Shown here: in pieces, positions 58,148-64,000 of the stretch | How the letters are laid out: each line of letters begins with the position of its first letter | Position numbering within the stretch: the first letter of the stretch is position 1 | Source of the DNA: Deltaproteobacteria bacterium | GTDB taxonomy: Bacteria; Myxococcota_A; UBA9160; JAJDAL01 | DNA length: 64,000 nucleotides | NCBI GenBank assembly: GCA_029261875.1 | Contig: JAJDAL010000024.1 | Location: 62,001 to 126,000 of the forward strand | Direction: 5' to 3' | The notes under the pieces: generated by a model | What the model was told of the DNA's origin: nothing | The model's input: the letters and a program-made list of their open reading frames with translations, nothing else | Databases searched by the model: none | Translations under genes and position numbers: made by a program

Positions 58148-58782
58148 CCGACGCACTTCTCGTTTCCAACGCACTTCTGTGGTGCATGGTGGTCGCTCTC
58201 GGACTGGTGGTGCTTGCGCTGACGCGCCAGGTCGGGCTGCTCCACGAACGCATCGCACCGGCGGGCGCGCTCGCGGTGGCCAAAGGGCCCGCGGTGGGAG
58301 AACCCGCTCCGTCCATGGAGTTGCTCAACCTCGCGAACCAGACGCTCGCGATCGGCGGCGACGACGTCCGGGAGCGGCGCACGTTGCTGTTCTTCCTTTC
58401 TCCTACGTGCCCGGTTTGCGAGACACTGCTCCCCACCTTGACGCGAGTCACCCGGGAGGAACCGCGGGTCCGCGTGGTGTTTGCGAGCGATGGCGAACGG
58501 GACGAGCACATTGCATTCGCGCGCAGCCACGGCCTCGATGCCTCGCGCTACGTACTTTCGCGCGAACTCGGCCTCCGCTTCGAAGTCGCAAAGCTTCCCT
58601 TCGCCGTCCTGATCGATGCTGCGGGGATCATTCGCGCCAAGGGCCTCGTCAATACCCGAGAGCACTTGGAGAGTTTGTTCGAGGCCCAGGACCGAGGCGT
58701 TGCGTCGATTCAGGAATTTCTCGATCGAGAAAGCCCCGAGCCGCCGAAAACCCGCGTAGCGGGCGGGAGATCGGGACGATGA
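58144..58782 (+). CDS. MauD-like thioredoxin-fold protein for light-chain maturation
   Basis: 212 residues. An N-terminal membrane helix (LLWCMVVALGLVVLALT) anchors a thioredoxin-like domain with CPVC in LSPTCPVCETLLPTL and a cis-proline region AKLPFAVLIDAAG. MauD-type proteins form or isomerise the many disulfides of the amine dehydrogenase light chain. It follows the MauE-like gene with an ATGA overlap, and its own stop overlaps the light-chain start. The C-terminal tail is Arg/Pro rich and probably disordered. Confidence 0.82.
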   Translation: MTDALLVSNALLWCMVVALGLVVLALTRQVGLLHERIAPAGALAVAKGPAVGEPAPSMELLNLANQTLAIGGDDVRERRTLLFFLSPTCPVCETLLPTLTRVTREEPRVRVVFASDGERDEHIAFARSHGLDASRYVLSRELGLRFEVAKLPFAVLIDAAGIIRAKGLVNTREHLESLFEAQDRGVASIQEFLDRESPEPPKTRVAGGRSGR

Positions 58783-59336
58783 CGCGACTGGACGCTTGGT
58801 GGGAAGAGCGGGCGCGACGCCTGGCGCGGAATGCGGGACGCCGCACGTTCCTGGCGCGCATGGGGACGCTCCTCGTCGGCGGAACCGCGCTTCCATTGCT
58901 TCCGGTTGCCCGCGCGTACGGCGAGGGAAAGAAATCCGCGCGCGTTCCGGCCCCCGCCGAGGGATTCGACGGCCCCGCAGGGGACCCCAAACGCTGTGAA
59001 TACTGGCGTCACTGCGCCATCGATGGCTTCGCGTGTGCGTGTTGCGGAGGCAGTGCGACCACTTGCCCTCCGGGAACCGAAGTCTCCCCGGTCACCTGGG
59101 TGGGTACCTGTCGCAATCCCGCGGATGGAAAGGACTACCTGATCTCCTACAACGACTGCTGTGGAAAGGCCTTCTGCGGGCGCTGTCCCTGCAACCGAAA
59201 CGAAGGAGAACGCCCGGATTACCACTGGTACCGCAACAACGACATCAATTGGTGCGCAGGTGCCCGCTCACAAGTCTACAATTGCTCCCTTGCGGTCGTG
59301 ATCGGGCAAGCGACCGAGGCTCAACCCGAGAAGTGA
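58779..59336 (+). CDS. aauA: Amine dehydrogenase light subunit with TTQ site, AauA type
   Basis: 185 residues. A twin-arginine signal (GRRTFLARMG) exports it folded. W107 and W158 lie 51 residues apart, as do W57 and W108 of Paracoccus methylamine dehydrogenase, and become the tryptophan tryptophylquinone cofactor. D82 and D126 match Asp32 and Asp76 of that enzyme. Fourteen cysteines are present; C89 (ACCGG) and C133 (AFCGRC) are extra relative to the twelve of methylamine dehydrogenase. The pattern WRHCAIDGF, SPVTWVGTC, DGKDYLISY, DCCGK, NDINWC agrees better with aromatic amine dehydrogenase of Alcaligenes faecalis as I recall it. The product oxidises primary amines to aldehydes and ammonia in the periplasm. 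Confidence 0.85.
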   Translation: MTRLDAWWEERARRLARNAGRRTFLARMGTLLVGGTALPLLPVARAYGEGKKSARVPAPAEGFDGPAGDPKRCEYWRHCAIDGFACACCGGSATTCPPGTEVSPVTWVGTCRNPADGKDYLISYNDCCGKAFCGRCPCNRNEGERPDYHWYRNNDINWCAGARSQVYNCSLAVVIGQATEAQPEK

Positions 59337-59731
59337 AGAAGGCCGTCGTTCTGACGCTCTTTGTTGGATGGATCGCGATCGCCTCGGTCTCGCGAGCGGC
59401 CGAGTCCAATGCAGAGAACTACCTCCTGCATTGCTCGGGTTGTCACGGCGCAGACGGACGCGGCGTGCCGGGAGTGACGCCTTCGCTCCACGGAATCGCA
59501 GAGCTACTCGAACGGCCAGGGGGTCGCGCGTACCTGGGACGCGTACCCGGCGTCGCCCAGGCGGCCCTCGATGACCGGAAACTTGCAGCGTTGCTCAACT
59601 GGGTACTCACGGAATTCTCGCAACACAGCGCAGACCCTCCCTACTCCGGCAAAGAGATGCATCGTTTGCGAAAGAACCCCCTCCGCGACACCGTAAGCGG
59701 TCGGCCCACACAGGCTTCAACGAAAGAATAG
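59333..59731 (+). CDS. Small c-type cytochrome, probable electron acceptor of the amine dehydrogenase
   Basis: 132 residues starting at a GTG that overlaps the light-chain stop. A signal peptide (VVLTLFVGWIAIASVSRAA) is followed by one heme site, CSGCH, in HCSGCHGADGRG, and a C-terminal part with HRLRKNPLRD. The small size is right for a class I cytochrome c. In methylamine dehydrogenase operons the position is taken by amicyanin and other cytochromes; in the aromatic amine dehydrogenase cluster I recall a small monoheme cytochrome here. It likely carries electrons from TTQ to the respiratory chain. Confidence 0.8.
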   Translation: MKKAVVLTLFVGWIAIASVSRAAESNAENYLLHCSGCHGADGRGVPGVTPSLHGIAELLERPGGRAYLGRVPGVAQAALDDRKLAALLNWVLTEFSQHSADPPYSGKEMHRLRKNPLRDTVSGRPTQASTKE

Positions 59732-60018
59732 ATTCGCCACCTGCTGGCCCGCGCGGCCTCGCATTTCGGATCCGATTCCGCGGGAATACGCGAGTCAATC
59801 GCGAGAGCTGCGTGTTCCTTGTATGAGATCTTTCTGAGTTGAATCCAAGCTCGTGAATTTCTGACGGAAACGAATACGCATCTCCCGATTCAACTCGCTC
59901 GCGGGTCGGTCGATTCCTGAATTACACAATAATGCGTTGGCTGTAACAAATGTTCACTCGTTCATCACGCCCCAGGTAGAGTGCGACCAGTTGGGGGTCG
60001 CGAACGGAGGTCAGGCTG
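59732..60018. other. 287 bp intergenic region with a 10 bp inverted repeat
   Basis: No gene is visible. GAGTTGAATC (59836-59845) and GATTCAACTC (59887-59896) form a perfect ten-base inverted repeat with 41 bases between, at the AT-richest point of the region. It may be a pair of operator half-sites or a large hairpin. The next gene starts at 60019 after GGAGG. Confidence 0.4.
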
Positions 60019-60990
60019 ATGTTGAAGACACTGAAGGTGCACTGGTTGCGCGTATCCCTTGGACTCGTGGTTCTCGGATTCGTCGCCATGCCCGCTGCAC
60101 GCGTATACATGTACAGCGTTCCGCTGATCACGAAGGTCACAACCCTGGACGGGGACGACGAAATCGATGTCGTATCGGGCTGGGGACAACCCAATTCGAT
60201 CGTCCAGCTTTTTTTCCGGCAGCGGAACTTCCACCAGGGTGACAAGGACGGGACGGGTTCTCAGTTCGGCTACGGAAACTGTGGCAGTGTAACGTCGTTC
60301 GTCTACGCCGGGGCTGCGCTGACGAACAATTTCGGGGCATTCAACGTGAACGCCGCGGGTGCCCGTATCCCGCTGCAGCCGAGTGGTGTATGGAAAAATC
60401 AGAGCCGGGCTCCCTGCGCGGCGGGGCTGGAAACCCAACTGGTCGCCTACCACGGGCTGGCGCCCCAGGACAACTCGGTTGCATACCAGAACGCCTGGCG
60501 GCTTCCGTTGTTGAAATGGTTCTGGGTCAAGCGAACCGGTAGCGGGACCCAGAACGCCCAGGCGCGCGGAATCGTCGAGAACGCGTGGAACTCGGTGATC
60601 GGCCTGGCCGATGGTCCGAACGACGGCTTCCCGGACGACGGAAAACCGATCGATACGAACGACATCGGCTACGACTGCGAACCTATCGGCGCGGGGCCGT
60701 GTCCGAAGCGAATCGAGTTCACCTCCGGCGGTGCCACGAGCAGCAGTGTCGGTTGGAAACCCGCGCCCTCGATCGAAGTCCGAGATGGCACCGGATTCGG
60801 AGATCCCGACGCGGAGTTCGCCTCGATCGTGGGGACCTTCATGTCCAACGCGCCCGGAGCCACGGTGATCGCGACGGCCAAAGCCGACCGACCCAATCCC
60901 CAGAGCCCCAACACGATCAAGCTCAAGATCAGTGGGTTCAGTTTCGAGTGTGATCCGTCCCAACTGTTGGACTTCCTGCCTGGCTTCTAG
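60019..60990 (+). CDS. Secreted protein of unknown function
   Basis: 323 residues. Signal-anchor MLKTLKVHWLRVSLGLVVLG, then a mature domain with repeated glycine/asparagine-rich strands: ITKVTTLDGDDEIDVVSGWG, YGNCGSVTSFVYAGAALTNN, a large charged loop around GYDCEPIGAGPCPKRIEF and the end SGFSFECDPSQLLDFLPGF. Six cysteines are present, so disulfides are likely after export. I recognise no family. It is the first gene after the amine dehydrogenase operon and is followed at 34 bp by the Lgt-like fusion and the signal peptidase; it may be the client of those two. Confidence 0.6.
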   Translation: MLKTLKVHWLRVSLGLVVLGFVAMPAARVYMYSVPLITKVTTLDGDDEIDVVSGWGQPNSIVQLFFRQRNFHQGDKDGTGSQFGYGNCGSVTSFVYAGAALTNNFGAFNVNAAGARIPLQPSGVWKNQSRAPCAAGLETQLVAYHGLAPQDNSVAYQNAWRLPLLKWFWVKRTGSGTQNAQARGIVENAWNSVIGLADGPNDGFPDDGKPIDTNDIGYDCEPIGAGPCPKRIEFTSGGATSSSVGWKPAPSIEVRDGTGFGDPDAEFASIVGTFMSNAPGATVIATAKADRPNPQSPNTIKLKISGFSFECDPSQLLDFLPGF

Positions 60991-61024
60991 GCATCCAACA
61001 CCCGCGCGGAAAAAAGGAAGAACG

Positions 61025-62830
61025 ATGTACCCCATACTGCAAGCCATCGAACTCCCGATGCTCGACTGGATCATTCATCTGCGGGCGTATCCCACGATGC
61101 ATGTGATTGCGTTGGTCGTCGTCGTGGCTTTGACCTTGCGACTCTATTCCCGGGACATCGGTTCTCCCTGGCCGGCCCTCGACCCCTTCCTGGTCGGGGT
61201 GCCGGCCGGCATGCTCGGTGCCGTCGCGTTGGCGGGTTGGACGTCGGAGATGCCGCTTCGAAATCCCCTGGAGTTTCCAATCTTCTGGCAGATCGGGCCG
61301 AAGGCCTCCTACGGGGGGTTGCTGGCCGGAACGTTTGCCGCCGCTGTGACGGCGCGCTTACGCGGTCTTCCGGTGACCCGCTTCCTCGACACGGCGGCGA
61401 TCGCCGTCGCTTTCGGGATCGCGATCGGACGCATCGGATGTTTTCTCGGCGGTTGTTGCTGGGGCCATCCAACAAATTCGTTCCTCGGCGTCCGGTTCCC
61501 CGACGGGCACAACGCCATGTCGATCCTCCCGGAAGGCGCGACGGGGGTCCACGCCACGCAGCTATACCTCGCTGCCGCTGCGTTCGTGACCGGCATCGTG
61601 CTACTTCAGGTACGTCGCCGCGGGGCAGCCCCCGGCGTTCGATTTCGCTTGTTCGTTGCACTCTACGCCACGGGCATTCTCGGGATCGAGTTTCTGAGAA
61701 ACGATCCCGGCCGCTGGTTCATGGGCGGCATGTCGCACAGCCAGTGGATCAGTCTGGCGCTAATCGTGTGCCTGGGCGTATTCCACGTTTTTCGCCGCCT
61801 GCGACCGCGGCTCGACATTCCGGCCACAAGCTCTGCGACGACCGGCCTCTGGTTCGCGGTCGCGGTCAGCGCCTCGCTCGTGACCTTGTCCGCGAAGGCC
61901 GACGAAGTGCCGATCGACCTGTTGGATCTCTTGTCCGCCGCTTCGGCCGAGAATCCGACGGGGGGAATCGAGTTGGCTCCCGGAGAAGGGGGTTGGATCG
62001 GAACCCAGGCGCACCTGCTTGCGGGTACATTTGCCCTACTCGACGGGGACGTCGATCGGGGCATCGTCGAATTCCGTGAGGCCACGCGCGCGGATCCGGG
62101 CACACCCTGGAGCGCGCAAGCGGAACTCGCTTACGGAATCAGTCTGCTGGCCGTGGGAGACCGGAGCGAAGCATCGCGTGCGTTCGCGACGGCCTCCCTG
62201 CAGGGCCGCGGCGATGTCGCCGCGACTTCCGAGATCTTCCTCGGTCGCATGCGCATGGCCGACGGCGACCCACGGGCGGCCGAAGACCACTTCCGCCGCG
62301 TCATGGACCAACACCGAAACTCTTCATTGGCCGACGACGCGAGCTTGGGGCTCGCCCAATCCCTCGTCTCGCAGAATCGCAACGCTGAAGCCGTGGAGTT
62401 GTTGGAACGAGCGCAAACGCGCTACGGCGAGAATCCGCTGTACGCGAATGCCCTCTACGACGAACGCCTCGCGTGGGACCGACTCGAGGAATTGAGCCCC
62501 GAGCAACTCGCTGCTCTGCTGCAGAGCAAGATCGACCTTTCGATGTCGGAACGCGGAAATCCCTTCAAGAAATTCGTTGGCGTGTTCTCGGATCAGGCCG
62601 CCGCAGCGGAAATCGAAGCCTTTCGGCGTGAACTCGAACGGTCCTCGGGCGAAAAACGCGTAACGCCGGAGATCGGGCTCGCCGGAATCGGGTCCGCGAC
62701 CTTTGCGAGCGATCCCCAGGAGCCCTCGGTCGAAACGGGCCGCGAACCCGGCGGCGGTTTCTTGGCCGCTGCGGTCTTGGGGCTGGCCCTGGCTGCGGTC
62801 ATTCCGATCTGGCGCCACCAACGCCGATGA
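61025..62830 (+). CDS. Lgt-like membrane domain fused to a TPR-type tail
   Basis: 601 residues from the ATG at 61025. Residues 1-265 resemble prolipoprotein diacylglyceryl transferase, with ASYGGLLAG, GRIGCFLGGCCWGHPT, VHATQLY and EFLRND. In E. coli Lgt numbering the arginines R143 and R239 are kept, but H103, N146 and E151 would be Tyr, Cys and Cys, so ordinary Lgt activity is doubtful. Residues 300-560 are helical repeats of TPR type (TFALLDGDVDRGIVEFREAT, ELAYGISLLAVGDRSEASRA), ending in a C-terminal membrane helix (FLAAAVLGLALAAVIPIW). The signal peptidase gene overlaps by ATGA. Confidence 0.7.
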   Translation: MYPILQAIELPMLDWIIHLRAYPTMHVIALVVVVALTLRLYSRDIGSPWPALDPFLVGVPAGMLGAVALAGWTSEMPLRNPLEFPIFWQIGPKASYGGLLAGTFAAAVTARLRGLPVTRFLDTAAIAVAFGIAIGRIGCFLGGCCWGHPTNSFLGVRFPDGHNAMSILPEGATGVHATQLYLAAAAFVTGIVLLQVRRRGAAPGVRFRLFVALYATGILGIEFLRNDPGRWFMGGMSHSQWISLALIVCLGVFHVFRRLRPRLDIPATSSATTGLWFAVAVSASLVTLSAKADEVPIDLLDLLSAASAENPTGGIELAPGEGGWIGTQAHLLAGTFALLDGDVDRGIVEFREATRADPGTPWSAQAELAYGISLLAVGDRSEASRAFATASLQGRGDVAATSEIFLGRMRMADGDPRAAEDHFRRVMDQHRNSSLADDASLGLAQSLVSQNRNAEAVELLERAQTRYGENPLYANALYDERLAWDRLEELSPEQLAALLQSKIDLSMSERGNPFKKFVGVFSDQAAAAEIEAFRRELERSSGEKRVTPEIGLAGIGSATFASDPQEPSVETGREPGGGFLAAAVLGLALAAVIPIWRHQRR

Positions 62831-63288
62831 CACGCGGTCGGGCGTTCTGGATCGCGATCGCATGCGTGTTGTCGCTGCGTTGGTTCGCTGCGGAGCCCTA
62901 CCTGATGACGGGCGTCTCCATGCATCCGACGTTTCACTCCCTCGAATACATCCTCGTCGAGAAAGTCAGTCGAAGCCGCGAGCGCGGCGACGTCATCGTA
63001 TTCCGGGAACCGGAGACCGGTCAGAAGGCAATGAAGCGGATCATCGCGCTGCCGGGGGAGACGTTCCGCATGGGCGAGAAAGCGTGGACCTTGGGCCGTG
63101 GCGAGTATTTCCTATTGGGCGACCAGCGGGAGGCGAGCACCGATTCCAGGCATTGGGGTCCGATTTCCGAGGACGCGATGGTGGGTCGCCCCCTACTCCG
63201 CATCTACCCCTTCGATCGAATCGAATTCTTCCCGGGTAGGAGCGCCCCCGGGATCGTTCACGCGTCGTCGTCCAACACGTCGAGATAG
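62827..63288 (+). CDS. S26-family signal peptidase (type I-like)
   Basis: 153 residues, short but with the essential parts: an N-terminal helix, nucleophile S31 in GVSMHPTF, general base K70 in KAMKRIIALPGE, and the late motif GDQREASTDSRHWGPI. It is shorter than housekeeping LepB and close to dedicated or conjugation-type S26 peptidases. It overlaps the Lgt-like gene by four bases (ATGA), so it is co-translated. It should cleave exported proteins on the outer side of the inner membrane; clients are unknown, with the 60019 product an obvious candidate. Confidence 0.82.
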   Translation: MTRGRAFWIAIACVLSLRWFAAEPYLMTGVSMHPTFHSLEYILVEKVSRSRERGDVIVFREPETGQKAMKRIIALPGETFRMGEKAWTLGRGEYFLLGDQREASTDSRHWGPISEDAMVGRPLLRIYPFDRIEFFPGRSAPGIVHASSSNTSR

Positions 63289-64000
63289 CGACTGCGGATC
63301 GCGGCGATTTCCCCATCCAACCCTTCGACGGTCCAGGAAGACGTATCGATTGGCGGTAGCACCACCGCTTCGATGGTCGCCGGACGCACGACCAACCCGT
63401 CTTTCGGTAGGGCGTCGAGGACGTTGCGAAACACGATGGGAACCACCGGGACGCCGGCTTGCATCGCCATGTGAAAGGCTCCCTTCTTGAATTTTCCAAG
63501 TCGCGGCGTCGCCGAGCGCGTTCCCTCCGGCGCGATGACGAGGGACAGGCCTTCGCGCAATGCGTCGATCGCCGGTTTCAGGGCATCGATGGCTTTCGCG
63601 CGATCGTGACGGTCGATGAACACCACTCCCGCCGCGCTGAAGAGCGGTCCGAAGATTGGATTGCGGCGAATCTCCTGCTTGCCCACGGCCGTCAGGTCAC
63701 GGCGAAGCATTTTCAGAATCAACACCGAATCGAGAGCACTCTGGTGATTGAAGATGAATACCGCGGGCCGGTGGGACCAGAGGTGATGCTCGCCCTCCAC
63801 CCGCAGATCGACGCCCGCGAGCGAGGTCGCGAGATCTCCCCACACGGACCCGCTTACGTTGGTGGCTTCGCGGCGCGATCCGCTCACCAGACCCGCTGCC
63901 GCACCGGCCCAAACCGAAGGCAGAAGGCTTCCGTACACGAGCGCCGTGCGCAGCAGATCTCCGGCGCTGGGCGTGCCGCGGCTGTGAAAACGGCGCACGA
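63258..64000 (-). CDS. 1-acylglycerol-3-phosphate acyltransferase domain, probably C-terminal half of a HAD-IB fusion (truncated by window)
   Basis: The readable part starts at a GTG at 63998, but the gene probably continues past the edge. PlsC motifs: FIFNHQSALDS (HX4D), GVVFIDRHDRAKAIDALK, VIAPEGTRSATPRLGKFKKG and GVPVVPIVFRNVLDALP. The N-terminal RRFHSRGTPSAGDLLRTALV and the spacing to the NHQSALD block look like the acyltransferase half of HAD-IB/PlsC fusion proteins I know from actinobacteria and deltaproteobacteria. It would acylate lysophosphatidate at the membrane. It overlaps the convergent signal peptidase gene by 31 bp. Confidence 0.8.
   Translation of the reverse strand, partial: VRRFHSRGTPSAGDLLRTALVYGSLLPSVWAGAAAGLVSGSRREATNVSGSVWGDLATSLAGVDLRVEGEHHLWSHRPAVFIFNHQSALDSVLILKMLRRDLTAVGKQEIRRNPIFGPLFSAAGVVFIDRHDRAKAIDALKPAIDALREGLSLVIAPEGTRSATPRLGKFKKGAFHMAMQAGVPVVPIVFRNVLDALPKDGLVVRPATIEAVVLPPIDTSSWTVEGLDGEIAAIRSRYLDVLDDDA

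Noticed and set aside
56405-59336. Methylamine dehydrogenase (MauB/MauA) as the identity of the TTQ enzyme
   Set aside because: The light chain has fourteen rather than twelve cysteines and the words SPVTWVGTC, DGKDYLISY and NDINWC, which agree better with aromatic amine dehydrogenase; amicyanin is absent.
1-64000. Mobile elements, CRISPR arrays, tRNA or rRNA genes
   Set aside because: I looked for transposase or integrase motifs, evenly spaced direct repeats and tRNA-like cloverleaf sequences in the gaps and saw none. A tRNA search program could still find one I missed.

Overview
GC-rich (roughly 63-65% by eye), densely coded chromosomal DNA from a Gram-negative bacterium. No rRNA, tRNA, CRISPR array, insertion sequence or integrase was seen. 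Lipobox lipoproteins, a TonB-dependent receptor, c-type cytochromes and Wzx/Wzy-type polysaccharide genes show an outer membrane. The many acyl-CoA dehydrogenases, the F420-type LLM oxidoreductase, repeats resembling DUF7450 and a PlsC domain of the HAD-fused type are what I would expect from an uncultured deltaproteobacterial lineage (Myxococcota or Binatota-like). That placement is inference from content, not from a marker gene.

Layout. 1-7671: exopolysaccharide/O-antigen locus (Alg14/Alg13-type glycosyltransferase pair, Wzy/ligase, epimerase, phosphoglycosyl transferase, Wzx flippase, two glycosyltransferases). 7640-10885 (minus): membrane protein, dimethylformamidase-beta-like protein and a secreted protein with three lectin-like repeats. 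11015-18318 (plus): TauD-type dioxygenase, two hydrolases, a small secreted protein and a 1,151-residue propeller-diheme cytochrome. 18368-29618: catabolic genes (carotenoid oxygenase, SnoaL-like proteins, LLM oxidoreductase, kinase-like protein, P450, methyltransferase) mixed with TetR/MarR regulators and a metal-type TonB receptor. 29780-42808: thiolase, MarR, five acyl-CoA dehydrogenases, enoyl-CoA hydratase and two nitronate-monooxygenase-like flavoproteins. 42949-50012: biotin-dependent carboxylase pair, AtuA-like protein, TetR and SGNH hydrolase. 50548-51300: a peroxiredoxin with an in-frame TGA. 51308-56396: XRE-cupin regulator, VOC protein, GMC oxidoreductase with small subunit, HD protein, epoxide hydrolase. 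56405-59731: TTQ amine dehydrogenase operon. 60019-63288: unknown secreted protein, Lgt-like/TPR fusion and S26 signal peptidase. 63258 to the end: acyltransferase cut by the window edge.

The most striking object is the gene at 50548-51300. A peroxiredoxin domain has TGA exactly where the peroxidatic cysteine belongs, and the frame then runs on into a fused CGFS glutaredoxin-like domain. This is best read as a selenocysteine peroxiredoxin-glutaredoxin fusion. The amine dehydrogenase operon matches the aromatic amine dehydrogenase type better than methylamine dehydrogenase. Five intergenic regions next to TetR/MarR genes carry perfect or near-perfect palindromes, and in two of them the palindrome covers back-to-back -10 boxes of divergent genes.
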